Counted from the first letter of the stretch, positions 16,756 through 25,386 are shown. The stretch is 64,000 nt of DNA from Deferribacteres bacterium (GCA_023395255.1 JAEWZN010000013.1:62001-126000); one strand, 5' to 3'. Translations and numbers: made by a program. Notes: generated by a model from the letters alone, not told the origin.

Positions 16756-18561
16756 TTAGTGTCCGCCAGTGGCTTCGCCGGCGCCCTTGGGGATACGTAC
16801 GTTTTCTACCATCTCAGCTATATGAGAGGGAACAGGTGTGGTCATGTTTTTCACAGCGAAAGCCACTGCGAAGTTTATGACTGCGCCTATTGCACCGAAG
16901 GCGTTGGGAGATATTCCGAAGAAGAAGTCCTTGCCGCCGAACAGAGCGAAGTATTCAGTTCCTTTGATGTAGAATATGCCGGTGTGTGCAAAAACATAGA
17001 ACATAGTGGCGAAGAGACCTGCAAGCATGCCCGCTATCGCGCCCTGCTTGTTCATTGTTTTGCTGAATATTCCCATCATAAGAGCGGGGAAGATAGACGA
17101 TGCCGCGAGACCGAATGCTATCGCCACCGTACCTGCCGCGAAGTCGGGCGGGTTCATTCCGAGGTAGCCCGCACCAACTATTGCCGCTGCCATGGCTATA
17201 CGTCCTGCCATAAGTTCGCCTTTCTCGGTGAGATCCTTCATGAACATGTTTTTCAGAAGGTCATGTGAAACTGCGGATGATATTGCAAGAAGAAGACCCG
17301 CAGCCGTAGAAAGAGCCGCTGCAAGACCGCCCGCCGCCACAAGTGCTATAACCCAGTTGGGGAGCCTTGCGATTTCGGGGTTTGCAAGAACCATAATATC
17401 CACGTTAACTCCGAGCTCATTGCCCTGCCAGCCAGCTGCTTCGGCTTTGGAGAGAAACTCGGCATCTTTTGATTTATCGTTGTAGTACTGGATGCGGCCG
17501 TCAGCGTTCTTGTCTTCAAATTTAAGAAGACCTGTGACTTCCCAGCGCTTGAACCAGTCGGGACGGTTGTCATAAGCTATGCTTGATTCTTCAGCAAAAA
17601 CATCGCCGCCGGACTGAACAGCTGTGTTGATTGTGGCATGAAGGTTAAGGCGAGCCATAGCAGCAACTGCGGGTGCAGTTGTGTAAAGGATCGCTATGAA
17701 AACCAGCGCCCAGCCTGCTGAGGAGCGGGCATCTTTAACTTTGGGAACTGTGAAGAAGCGGATGATAACGTGGGGCAGACCCGCAGTACCTATCATCAGC
17801 GACACCGTGTAAACAAACATGTTCAGCTTGTCTCCCGGCAGTGCGGTTGTATATTTTCCGAAGCCGAGGTCGTTTACTATGTGGTCAAGCTTTTCAAGCA
17901 TGTGCATGTCCGAACCGCTGAAAGTTGAGCCGAGACCGAGCTGAGGAATAGGGTTGCCGGTAAGCTGGAATGATATGAATATTGCAGGGACAGTGTACGC
18001 AAGGATCAGAACGCAGTACTGAGCAACCTGAGTATAGGTTATGCCTTTCATGCCGCCGAAAACCGCGTAAACGAAAACTATCGCCATGCCTATTACAACA
18101 CCTACGTTGTTTGAAACGCCGAGGAAACGGGAAAATGCCACGCCGACACCGGTCATCTGACCGATAATGTACGTGGTTGAAGCTACCAGAAGACAAATTA
18201 CTGCCACAATTGTTGCTGTGTCAGAGTAGAAACGTGCTTTGAAGAAATCAGGTACTGTGAATTTTCCGAATTTTCTCAGGTAAGGTGCCAGAAGCATTGC
18301 AAGGAGAACATAGCCCCCTGTCCATCCCATAAGGAACAGAGCGCCGCCGTAGCCCATATAACCGATCATGCCTGCCATTGATATGAAGGAGGCCGCAGAC
18401 ATCCAGTCCGCTCCGGTTGCCATACCGTTCATAACCGGGTGAACACCGCCGCCCGCTACATAAAACTCTTTTGTGCTGCCCGCACGCGCCCAGAAGGCAA
18501 TGCCTATATAGAGGGCAAATGTTAAGCCGACCACAAGGTAAGTTGTTGCTTGTAAACTCAT
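16756..18561 (-). CDS. Sodium:solute symporter, large subunit (acetate-permease-like, TIGR03648 type)
   Basis: This protein of 601 residues belongs to the SSS family with about 13 membrane helices. The N-terminal half shows AGGGVHPVMNGMATGADWMSAASFISMAG and MGWTGGYVLLAMLLAPYLRKFG (both seen in residues 35-100), a pattern shared with acetate permease ActP. A hydrophilic insertion of about 70 residues after helix 8 (residues about 325-395, including WQGNELGVNVDIM) and the adjacent DUF4212 gene point to the VC_2705-type symporters (TIGR03648) rather than true ActP. It is expected to import a small carboxylate, probably acetate, with sodium. It starts 10 bases after the small subunit stop. Confidence 0.9.
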   Translation of the reverse strand: MSLQATTYLVVGLTFALYIGIAFWARAGSTKEFYVAGGGVHPVMNGMATGADWMSAASFISMAGMIGYMGYGGALFLMGWTGGYVLLAMLLAPYLRKFGKFTVPDFFKARFYSDTATIVAVICLLVASTTYIIGQMTGVGVAFSRFLGVSNNVGVVIGMAIVFVYAVFGGMKGITYTQVAQYCVLILAYTVPAIFISFQLTGNPIPQLGLGSTFSGSDMHMLEKLDHIVNDLGFGKYTTALPGDKLNMFVYTVSLMIGTAGLPHVIIRFFTVPKVKDARSSAGWALVFIAILYTTAPAVAAMARLNLHATINTAVQSGGDVFAEESSIAYDNRPDWFKRWEVTGLLKFEDKNADGRIQYYNDKSKDAEFLSKAEAAGWQGNELGVNVDIMVLANPEIARLPNWVIALVAAGGLAAALSTAAGLLLAISSAVSHDLLKNMFMKDLTEKGELMAGRIAMAAAIVGAGYLGMNPPDFAAGTVAIAFGLAASSIFPALMMGIFSKTMNKQGAIAGMLAGLFATMFYVFAHTGIFYIKGTEYFALFGGKDFFFGISPNAFGAIGAVINFAVAFAVKNMTTPVPSHIAEMVENVRIPKGAGEATGGH

Positions 18562-18571
18562 TATCCCCTCC

Positions 18572-18826
18572 TTACTTTTCTGCTACATCAAATTCTTCGT
18601 CAATTTTACCCATCAGCTTCGCATAAATGAAGATGAGAGCGACAAAGATATAGATGGAGCCCTGCTGAGCAAACCAGAAACCGAGGGGGTAACCGCCCAG
18701 TTTGATTTTATCCAGCGCGCTTGCGAACATTATTCCTGCTCCGTAAGAGCATAAGAACCATACGATCAGGACATTGCGAATAAGCCCTAATACCTTTTTC
18801 CAGTAAAGCTCATGTGACTTTTCCAT
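18572..18826 (-). CDS. Symporter small subunit, DUF4212 (TIGR03647 type)
   Basis: The 84-residue protein has two membrane helices. The first spans residues about 15-37 (NVLIVWFLCSYGAGIMFASA). The second spans about 51-70, after the conserved GGYPLGFWFAQQGSIYIF. This is the DUF4212 signature found beside TIGR03648-type symporters, for which it is thought to be an obligate partner. It opens the acetate-type operon. GAGGTG lies 8 bases before the ATG, and a strong promoter is seen about 130 bases upstream. Confidence 0.93.
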   Translation of the reverse strand: MEKSHELYWKKVLGLIRNVLIVWFLCSYGAGIMFASALDKIKLGGYPLGFWFAQQGSIYIFVALIFIYAKLMGKIDEEFDVAEK

Positions 18827-19588
18827 AAAAACAACACCTCGCTAGGTAATTTCTGTACTCAAGTGGTTTTTAAGTCGTTTTTCTGAGTGAGAGGCCTCCC
18901 TTAACCATTGTGAAATCCCGGTTAATATATAAGCTTATAATTAACCCTGTTTTCTGTTCCGATAATAGTAAACCGTTTTAAAATTGTCAACACTAAAAAA
19001 TCCAGTGTTATATATGGTTTGTGTGCAGTATACAATTTTACCATTTCTAAGTTACGGTAAAAATTAAATATTGGTATGTAATCCTGCGTTCAATGTTCCT
19101 GAAAAAAAAGTTTATGAAAGCAGAAAACAGCTTTATTTTATTGTTTATATGCGAGACAAAGTTTCATGCCTTATTATTTGCTTAATATCTTATCTATAAA
19201 TGTTTATATGAATTTTAAACACACTCTTACACTTGTTTACAGTGCTAAAAATGTATTTAACATTAAATCCTGAATATATGTAAAACAATGCTGTTCCCGG
19301 AATCAGTTGTCAGTATATTCGGTTTTTAATTGTTTAATGTGTTTTATAAATAGAACTATGTTTTCAGATATTGACGCTAAAGCTTCCGAAAAAGTATCAG
19401 AGGGAGTGATTTGTCAGATTAATCAGTTTACTGTCAGAAAAATTAAAATAAATATATTAAAAGTAAAAGACGGCTGCATGGAAGCTTCATGCGCACTTAT
19501 ATTTCATTTTAACATACAAAATGTCCATCTGTTGTAAAAAAAGTAAATGCAGGTGCGGATGAATAGGGGGAGTATCGGGGAAAGCAGT
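18827..19588. other. Long AT-rich intergenic region upstream of the symporter operon
   Basis: About 760 bases lie between the symporter operon and the next minus-strand gene. They contain the symporter promoter and a stem-loop (both listed separately). A plus-strand frame of 76 codons at 19307-19537 has no ribosome site, no recognisable homology and very AT-rich codons, so I do not call it a gene. Otherwise I see only A/T runs. Confidence 0.6.
18962..19009 (-). promoter_or_regulatory. Sigma-70 promoter of the symporter operon with overlapping inverted repeat
   Basis: On the minus strand TTGACA (18985-18990), a 17-base spacer and TATTAT (18962-18967) give a near-consensus promoter. An inverted repeat AACACT-N9-AGTGTT (18989-18994 and 19004-19009) overlaps the edge of the -35 box and could be an operator. 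The leader would be about 125 bases. Confidence 0.65.
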
Positions 19589-19621
19589 CCTGCCCTCTTA
19601 AAGGTATGATAAGAGGGCAGG
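19589..19621 (-). terminator. Stem-loop at the end of the hem-ubi operon
   Basis: A 12-bp perfect stem CCTGCCCTCTTA / TAAGAGGGCAGG has a 9-base loop, just after the lipoprotein gene. There is no clear T-run on the minus strand, so it may also protect the 3' end of the transcript. Confidence 0.65.
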
Positions 19622-19628
19622 GGGTTGT

Positions 19629-20138
19629 TTACTTATCTTTCTTAATGAGTACGAGCCTGATTGTGCCCTTAATGGGCTGGAAGAAATAATCCGGTGTGTC
19701 GGCGGTTGTCTGCCCCTGTTTAACGAAAGTGTCCTCTTCGGCGGGCATGAATTCATAAGCCATTATGAGCTCTTTTTCATCCTTTGAGGGTACATAAAAT
19801 TCAAAAGCCTTATGGCTGAGCATTTTTATGCTGCCAAGGTTTTTGATTACGTGTGATTTTTCCTGATACTGCCCTCTGAGAGCATCCGAAACATCAAGAG
19901 TTACGTTGCTGGCAAAGGTTCTGCTTATGTTCTGGATTACGCCTTTAACCATGACTCCGCTGCCCATGGGTGAGAAATCGTAAAAGGCTCTGAAATGCTC
20001 AGACACAGCCACATAGCCGTAATCCTCGCGCAGTTCGCTGGTCGGCTTGTAGTTCAGCGGGGCTCCTGCGCATGAGACTGCGAAGATGCAGGCGCACAGC
20101 AGAAGGCTAAATTTTAAAAAGTTCTTTTTCTTTTTCAT
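19629..20138 (-). CDS. Small lipoprotein of unknown function
   Basis: This 169-residue protein starts KKKKN, then a hydrophobic stretch LKFSLLLCACIFAVSCAG whose last cysteine fits a lipobox (AVSC). The mature part is beta-rich, with SGVMVKGVIQNISRTFASNV resembling secreted beta-sandwich or FxLYD-like domains that modulate by post-translational interactions. I cannot assign a family. The chosen start is the ATG at the signal peptide. A frame 12 codons longer exists but would displace the signal. It overlaps the HDOD gene by 32 bases, so the two are translationally linked. It is the last gene of the hemE run. Confidence 0.75.
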   Translation of the reverse strand: MKKKKNFLKFSLLLCACIFAVSCAGAPLNYKPTSELREDYGYVAVSEHFRAFYDFSPMGSGVMVKGVIQNISRTFASNVTLDVSDALRGQYQEKSHVIKNLGSIKMLSHKAFEFYVPSKDEKELIMAYEFMPAEEDTFVKQGQTTADTPDYFFQPIKGTIRLVLIKKDK

Positions 20139-20955
20139 ATATGTCCATAAGTGCCGATTCGAGTTCATCTGCATCCTCCGGTGTCATTCCGAGATATTTC
20201 ATTGAAATCTGGAATTTCTCTGTATCGTGATGGTTGTTGATTCCTATCAGTTTGGATTTGGTCAGGTTGTTGGCGAAGCATATAAGATGCGCCAGATCCT
20301 TATAACTGCTTTTGTCAGGCTGGTGATGCCAGCGCACAACGTCAGTGAGGTGTCCGGGCATGCCCCATTTCTCCAGAGCCAGCCCGCCGACATCAGTATG
20401 GTCAAAGCCGAGGTTTTCGTTCTCCATCTGCCTGAGATCCAGCTTTTTGTTGTATGCGTCCTGCACTATGGATTCGTAGCTGCTCACCTCTTTTGCCAGT
20501 ATAAGCTGACCAAGGTCATGCAGGAGTCCTATTATGAAGCATTCCTCCGCAAGGGCAGGTTTCGCTTTCAGAGCAGTAAGACGTGCGCTGATGGCGACAG
20601 TGAGTGAATGCTCCCAGAGTTTCTGTTCCAGCAGACGCAGATTGCCTGAACCGAAAAGCGCCTTGGATGAGAGTGAGATAACGAGGTTTTTCACTGTGCT
20701 CATCCCAAGGTAGGTTATCGCCTGTTTTATTGTGGAAATTTTTGAAGAGGGGCTGTACAGGGCGGAGTTCGCCAAGCGCAGAATCTCCGTTGTAAGTCCC
20801 ATGTCCTTGGAAACGCAGTAAACCAGATCCGTTACGTGATATTCCGGATTTTCAAGGATTTTCACCACCTTAAACGCCGTCTGGGGTATTGGGGGAAAAT
20901 CCCTGACCGAGTCCAGTATGCTTTTCAGTTTGTCAGACTCATTAATCCGTTGCAT
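20107..20955 (-). CDS. HDOD-domain signalling protein
   Basis: The 282-residue protein is a stand-alone HDOD domain, a relative of HD phosphohydrolases without the full catalytic set. Visible hallmarks are RDFPPIPQTAFKVVKILENP at the start, a middle ITYLGMSTVKNLVISLSS, and CFIIGLLHDLGQLILAKE, followed by GFDHTDVGGLALEKWGMP and VVRWHHQPD. The HD pair (HDLG) remains, so some metal binding is possible. HDOD proteins act in signalling, often tied to motility and c-di-GMP. It overlaps the following lipoprotein gene and follows the coiled-coil gene by 23 bases in the same operon. Confidence 0.88.
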   Translation of the reverse strand: MQRINESDKLKSILDSVRDFPPIPQTAFKVVKILENPEYHVTDLVYCVSKDMGLTTEILRLANSALYSPSSKISTIKQAITYLGMSTVKNLVISLSSKALFGSGNLRLLEQKLWEHSLTVAISARLTALKAKPALAEECFIIGLLHDLGQLILAKEVSSYESIVQDAYNKKLDLRQMENENLGFDHTDVGGLALEKWGMPGHLTDVVRWHHQPDKSSYKDLAHLICFANNLTKSKLIGINNHHDTEKFQISMKYLGMTPEDADELESALMDIYEKEKELFKI

Positions 20956-20978
20956 TTATCTACCGCGAAGACTTTTTT

Positions 20979-21563
20979 TTATTCGTCGTCTTTGTTGTCG
21001 AGGGGTATTGATTTTGCCTCTATCGCTTTTCTTGAAGAGCTTTCGGGCTCTTTTGACACGGGCTGTTCCTTAGTTCTTTTCTTAATGTCGGCTATATCGA
21101 GATTTTTATCGGCGATTTCAGCCTCAATGGATTTTATCATTGAGTACTCAGGCTCAATCATATCCACTTCAAGGTAGCCTTCCTTAACGAGTTCAATGGC
21201 TTTCTTGCCGAGGAGCTTGAGCCTTTCGTCCTTTTTCTTTTTAAGCGCGACTATATCAAGCTTGATTTTGGCTATTTTGGTGAGGCGGAGGACTTCTTCC
21301 TTGCCTTTTTCATAGCTTTCTTTCAGCCAGTCGCCCATTTTTTCGCCTGTGTTGTGGACTTTATCTTCGAAGGAGCCGTGTCTGTGTTTGTAGTTGCCGT
21401 AGTTGCTGCGTTTTTTGGCCTGCTCACGGGGGTCTTCCTTCTCATCAGTTTCTTCATCAAGGTCAACGTCTGAGCAGCAGGATGAATCATGGGCAAACTT
21501 TTTACGTGCCTCAAGCTCTTCTGTTTCTTCTGTCTCTTCCTGACTGCGTTTTTCTTTATCCAT
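20979..21563 (-). CDS. Highly charged coiled-coil protein of unknown function
   Basis: This protein of 194 residues matches no family I recognise. The N-terminal third is very acidic (EETEETEELEARKK, DVDLDEETDEKEDP), with adjacent cysteines in SSCCSDVD. The middle (about 85-165) is helical with alternating K/E and heptad-like leucines, for example KIAKIKLDIVALKKKKDERL and SMIKSIEAEIADKNLDI. No membrane segment or signal is present, so it should be cytosolic. The position between a zinc-ribbon membrane protein and an HDOD protein suggests a scaffold or adaptor role, which is a guess. GGAGGAAA precedes the ATG. Confidence 0.7.
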   Translation of the reverse strand: MDKEKRSQEETEETEELEARKKFAHDSSCCSDVDLDEETDEKEDPREQAKKRSNYGNYKHRHGSFEDKVHNTGEKMGDWLKESYEKGKEEVLRLTKIAKIKLDIVALKKKKDERLKLLGKKAIELVKEGYLEVDMIEPEYSMIKSIEAEIADKNLDIADIKKRTKEQPVSKEPESSSRKAIEAKSIPLDNKDDE

Positions 21564-21576
21564 AATTTCCTCCTGT

Positions 21577-21978
21577 TTATCTCGTCAGAATCTCTATTTT
21601 TTCCTGCTGCAGATAAATTATGCAGATCAGGATGATATTTACAAGAAGCGAGAATATAAACAGCACATACCCTGCAATATATGCCTTTGACTCCTTTACC
21701 GCAGCTTTTTTTGCCGGGAAGAGATTTTTTATCTCAACCCACGGGGCGTAAACTGTTGCAGCCATATCGGTTTCAAGGATTGTTCCGTTTTTGAGAGCCT
21801 CCAGAAGCTCCCTTTCGCTGAGCCCCTGTTTTGTCTCTCCTGCTGTCATTACATCAAACTTAGCGGCCTTTTTTTTAACCGGGTAGGTGCGCCCGCAGGA
21901 GGGGCACTCCGTTTTCTTCCCTGCTTTGAAGGAAAACTCAGCCGAGCAGTTTTTACATATGCCTTTTATCATTCCCAT
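21577..21978 (-). CDS. Zinc-ribbon protein with a C-terminal membrane anchor
   Basis: The 133-residue protein has a short zinc ribbon with two CxxC pairs (C8/C11 and C25/C28; CKNC and CPSC) of the MJ0042/zinc-ribbon type. A middle region, LSERELLEALKNGTILETD, resembles GYF-like or DUF4339-type segments (ending near PWVEIKNLF). One membrane helix follows near residues 100-122 (YVLFIFSLLVNIILICIIYL). Similar ribbons are often found in membrane proteins of motility or polarity systems. The function here is unknown. Its first codons overlap the 3' end of ubiX by 10 bases, and a second in-frame ATG lies 6 bases inside. Confidence 0.75.
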   Translation of the reverse strand: MGMIKGICKNCSAEFSFKAGKKTECPSCGRTYPVKKKAAKFDVMTAGETKQGLSERELLEALKNGTILETDMAATVYAPWVEIKNLFPAKKAAVKESKAYIAGYVLFIFSLLVNIILICIIYLQQEKIEILTR

Positions 21979-22526
21979 CTTTTAAAAAGCCTGTGGTCTG
22001 TTTTAAGTATATCAAATATTTTCCCGATCATGAAAGAGATAAGATCGTCAATGGATTCCGGTTTGTGGTAAAAAGCAGGTGCGGCAGGGATAATGACCGC
22101 TCCGGCTTTGGCAAGTCTGGTAAGGTTTGCCAGATGTATCAGGTTCAGCGGAGCCTCCCTGAACAGAATAATCAGATCACGCCTCTCCTTCATTGCCACA
22201 TCAGCGCAGCGCTCCACCAGATTAGAACTCACTCCGGAGGCAATCCTCCCCACGCAGCCCATGGACGCAGGGGCGATTATGTAATGATCCACCATGAAAG
22301 AGCCGCTGGAGACCGGGGCGGAAAAGTTTCTGCTGTCATGGAAGATGACATTTCCGCCGTACTGGGCACTGCCGGGCTCTTTCCCTGTTTCGATCCTGAT
22401 ATTCTCATACCCGTCGGGCGTTATGCAGACATGTACCTCCGCATCAAGCTTTGCAAGCTCGTCCAGAAGTCTGAGTCCGTAAACAGCCCCGCTTGCGCCG
22501 GTTATGCCGAGAAAAAACTTTTTCAT
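21969..22526 (-). CDS. ubiX: Flavin prenyltransferase UbiX
   Basis: This 185-residue enzyme makes prenylated FMN, the cofactor of UbiD-type decarboxylases. It begins FFLGITGASGAVYGLRLL, the UbiX FMN-binding signature, and continues with IAPASMGCVGRIASGVSSNLVERCADVAMKE (read across residues 92-122) and LFREAPLNLIHLANL, which hold the prenyl-site serine and catalytic region. Length is typical. Eight bases separate it from the upstream ubiA gene. A UbiD partner is not in the window. Pairing with a UbiA-type prenyltransferase fits quinone synthesis, perhaps the futalosine menaquinone route. Confidence 0.93.
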   Translation of the reverse strand: MKKFFLGITGASGAVYGLRLLDELAKLDAEVHVCITPDGYENIRIETGKEPGSAQYGGNVIFHDSRNFSAPVSSGSFMVDHYIIAPASMGCVGRIASGVSSNLVERCADVAMKERRDLIILFREAPLNLIHLANLTRLAKAGAVIIPAAPAFYHKPESIDDLISFMIGKIFDILKTDHRLFKRWE

Positions 22527-22534
22527 AAGTTATA

Positions 22535-23383
22535 TTAAAGAAATATATCGACGGCTGTAAAGAGGAATATGGTTACGCTGATGTACGCATTCAGATTGAA
22601 GAACGCCATATCCAGCTTTGAAAGATCGTTGGGTTTGAGGATAGCGTGCTGATACAGCATGAAAATACCTGTGAGCATTACCCCTGCGAGATATACCCAC
22701 CCTAAACCAAACATGAACTTAGCTGAAAAGAAAATCAGGAAAGCCAGAGCGTGAAGAGCGCGGGCAAGGTACAGGGAGCCTGTGACCCCTATATATCTCG
22801 GTATGGAGTGAAGGTTCTCCTCTCTGTCGAAGTCAATGTCCTGACAGGCGTAAACTATGTCAAACCCCGCCACCCAGAGAAGGACGGCAGCACCCAGCAT
22901 CACTATGGACGTGCTCACTTCACCCCTTACAGCCACCCACGCGCCTATGGGTGCAAGACCCAGCGCCACGCCGAGAACAATGTGGCAGAGAAACGTGAAG
23001 CGTTTGGTATATGAATAGAGTATGAAAATTCCCAGAGGAATAGGGGAGAGCCAGAAACAAAGCGGATTGAGCATGTATGCGGCGAAAAGATACACAGCAA
23101 ACGATACCGCTGTGTAGAGTCCTGCCTCTTTTCTGCTTATTCTGCCCGCGGGAATGTCTCTCTTTGCGGTTCTCGGATTGCGCGCGTCTATTGCCGCATC
23201 CGCAAGCCTGTTAAAACCCATAGCGCCTGAACGTGCGCCGAGAACGGCTATGACTATCCATAAAACCGTAGGGAGCGACGGCAGACCTTCAGCCGCCAGA
23301 AGCATTCCGGTGAACGCGAAGGGGAGGGCGAACAGAGTATGTTCCACCTTTATCATGCTTAAAAATGTCTTAAACTTTTCCAA
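22535..23383 (-). CDS. UbiA-family polyprenyltransferase (quinone biosynthesis)
   Basis: The 282-residue membrane enzyme attaches a polyprenyl chain to an aromatic acid. Both aspartate-rich motifs that bind magnesium and the prenyl diphosphate are present: NRLADAAIDARNPRTAKRD near residue 60 and YACQDIDFDREENLHSIP near 180. About eight or nine membrane helices are visible. The first motif form fits the UbiA-like/MqnP branch. An anaerobe with menaquinone would use it with UbiX/UbiD on a naphthoate precursor. The substrate is inferred. It sits between hemH and ubiX in one operon. Confidence 0.9.
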   Translation of the reverse strand: MEKFKTFLSMIKVEHTLFALPFAFTGMLLAAEGLPSLPTVLWIVIAVLGARSGAMGFNRLADAAIDARNPRTAKRDIPAGRISRKEAGLYTAVSFAVYLFAAYMLNPLCFWLSPIPLGIFILYSYTKRFTFLCHIVLGVALGLAPIGAWVAVRGEVSTSIVMLGAAVLLWVAGFDIVYACQDIDFDREENLHSIPRYIGVTGSLYLARALHALAFLIFFSAKFMFGLGWVYLAGVMLTGIFMLYQHAILKPNDLSKLDMAFFNLNAYISVTIFLFTAVDIFL

Positions 23384-23397
23384 TTTTAGTCACCAAA

Positions 23398-24351
23398 TCA
23401 ACTGAGAATGATATTATAAATGCTTTCGGCAAAGTCATCCGAAGCGTTGAGGCTTTCTATCCTCGTTATATTTATTCCCTTAGCCTTTATGTGGCTGATA
23501 TATTCTTCATCAAGCTCAATGAGCGTTTCAATATGATCGGAAACAAATGAGATCGGCACAACAATTATATTGTCTGTACCCGCATCGGCAAGCTGGTCAA
23601 GCTTTGTGCTTGTCTCAGGTCCGAGCCACTTCACGGGGCCTGTGCGGCTCTGATAAGCCAGAGAGTAGTTGTAATGGCGGAGCATATCTTTGATATAGTT
23701 TATCTGCTCTTCCAGATGGACGGTGTAAAGATCCCCTTTTGCGAGGGTGTATTCCGGCAGTGAGTGAGCGGAATAGAGAATGTGGCACTCGGTGAGCGGT
23801 TTTCCAAGGGATTCGGCAGCTTTGTAAATGCGCGCTATGAGGCAGCTATTGTAGCTTTCATTGAGATGCCAGAACGGGATGCGCTTCATGTGGCCTTTGA
23901 TGCTGACGGTTTTCAGCTTTTCCTCAAACCTTTTGAAGCAGAGCCCGCTTGTTGTGTAGGAATCCTGCGGGTACATGGTCATCACGTATATATTGCCGAA
24001 TTCCGAGCCGTCCAGCCTGTTCAGCTCATCTTCAATATACGGGTGGTAGTAGCACATTCCGGTTCTGACCTCCAGTTCCCTGCCGGTTTTGGCATGGTAC
24101 ACGGAGGCTGTTTTTTCAAGAACGGTTTTCATGTGCTTTAACTGAGGTGAGGAGCCGCCCATTTTTTCATATAAAGGGGCGACTTTTCTGGAACGCGATT
24201 TCGCTATTATTCCCGCCAGAATATTCTGCGGCCATGAACCGATTTTAAAATCGATTATGGTGCGGTCTGAAAACAGGTTCTTGAGAAAGGGGCGGATCGC
24301 CTCAACAGAGTCGGGCCCGCCCATATACATAGCGAAAAGAAGGTCTTTCAT
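23398..24351 (-). CDS. hemH: Ferrochelatase
   Basis: This 317-residue enzyme inserts iron into protoporphyrin or coproporphyrin to end haem synthesis. Family landmarks are intact: LFAMYMGGPDSVEAIRPFL at the N-terminus, ILYSAHSLPEYT near residue 190 with the catalytic histidine, YQSRTGPVKWLGPET near 235, and PISFVSDHIETLIELDEEY near 270 with the second histidine and glutamate. No C-terminal cluster-ligand cysteines are visible. Its ATG overlaps the stop of hemE (TAATG), which implies coupled translation. Confidence 0.93.
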   Translation of the reverse strand: MKDLLFAMYMGGPDSVEAIRPFLKNLFSDRTIIDFKIGSWPQNILAGIIAKSRSRKVAPLYEKMGGSSPQLKHMKTVLEKTASVYHAKTGRELEVRTGMCYYHPYIEDELNRLDGSEFGNIYVMTMYPQDSYTTSGLCFKRFEEKLKTVSIKGHMKRIPFWHLNESYNSCLIARIYKAAESLGKPLTECHILYSAHSLPEYTLAKGDLYTVHLEEQINYIKDMLRHYNYSLAYQSRTGPVKWLGPETSTKLDQLADAGTDNIIVVPISFVSDHIETLIELDEEYISHIKAKGINITRIESLNASDDFAESIYNIILS

Positions 24352-25358
24352 TAAACGCCTTTAACTATATCCACAAGGTGTTTGACATTTTCAACAGGAG
24401 TTTTGGGCATTATGCCGTGGCCGAGGTTGAAGATGTGTCCTTTGAGTGATTTTCCTTCCTCAAGGATGATGTTTGCGTATTTTGTGATCGTGTCCTTATC
24501 AGCGAAAAGAAGCGCCGGATCCATGTTGCCCTGAAGGACAAACTTGTGATCCAGAGCGGCATCCGCCTGTTTAAGACTGGTTTTCCAGTCTACGCCGAGG
24601 GCGGCGCAGTTCAGGTTTTTTATCAGCGGGTAGAAGGATGAACTGTCCTTTGCGAAGTAGATGAAATGAGCGCCTTTGACAGATTCAGCAACTCTCTGCA
24701 CATAGGGGAATATGAATTCTTCGTATTCATATGTGGAGACAAGCCCCGCCCATGTGTCGAACATCTGCACAACGGGGCAGCCGCTGTCTACCTGAGCCTG
24801 AAGGTAGGAGATAGTGTTGTCCGTAAGTTTTTCCATCAGTACAGTGTAGGCCTTTGTGTTGTTGTGCATGAGTTTTTTGACTTCGAGGAAGCTTTTTGAG
24901 CCTTCACCCTCTATCATATAGCAGGCGAGTGTGAAGGGTGCGCCTGAGAAGCCTATGAGCGGCACATTCAGCTTGCTGATCATGAGCTTGATGGCATCCA
25001 TGACGAACTTAAGCTCCGTCTTGGGATTGACAAGCCTCATTCTGTCTGCGTCCTCAAGGGTTCTGACAGGGTTTGAAATATATGGAGCGGGTTTGAAATC
25101 CAGATTAACTCCCATCGGCTCGATGGGAACGAGAATGTCGGAAAAAAGTATTGCGCAGTCCAGTCCGAAAGCATCTATAGGCTGAAGCACGACTTCGCAG
25201 GCAAGCTCAGGGGTTTTGCAGAGCTCAAGGAAGCTGACCTTACTTCTCACGTCTCTGTATTCCTTCATGTACCTTCCTGCCTGTCTCATGAGCCAGATGG
25301 GCGGTCTGTCGGTTTTTTCCCCGTTCAGTGTTCTTAATAAAAGGTCATTGAAAGCCAT
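24351..25358 (-). CDS. hemE: Uroporphyrinogen decarboxylase
   Basis: The 335-residue enzyme removes four carboxylates from uroporphyrinogen III to give coproporphyrinogen III. The substrate-binding signature PPIWLMRQAGRYMKEYRDVR (residues about 19-38) is complete. IGFSGAPFTLACYMIEG and the C-terminal FNLGHGIMPKTPVENVK are also present. Length is as expected. It is the first gene of a minus-strand run hemE-hemH-ubiA-ubiX and four more genes. GGAG precedes the ATG, and a TATAAT box lies about 30 bases upstream. Confidence 0.95.
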   Translation of the reverse strand: MAFNDLLLRTLNGEKTDRPPIWLMRQAGRYMKEYRDVRSKVSFLELCKTPELACEVVLQPIDAFGLDCAILFSDILVPIEPMGVNLDFKPAPYISNPVRTLEDADRMRLVNPKTELKFVMDAIKLMISKLNVPLIGFSGAPFTLACYMIEGEGSKSFLEVKKLMHNNTKAYTVLMEKLTDNTISYLQAQVDSGCPVVQMFDTWAGLVSTYEYEEFIFPYVQRVAESVKGAHFIYFAKDSSSFYPLIKNLNCAALGVDWKTSLKQADAALDHKFVLQGNMDPALLFADKDTITKYANIILEEGKSLKGHIFNLGHGIMPKTPVENVKHLVDIVKGV

Positions 25359-25386
25359 TTAGTTCTCCGTAAAATTTTTTGATACC

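Noticed and set aside
18957..18967. CCGATAA sequence resembling a sigma-28 -10 box on the plus strand
   Set aside because: No matching -35 box and no gene downstream on that strand. The same bases form the -10 box of the minus-strand symporter promoter.
19307..19537. 76-codon plus-strand frame in the intergenic region upstream of the symporter operon
   Set aside because: Very AT-rich, no ribosome site, no recognisable motif. More likely chance.
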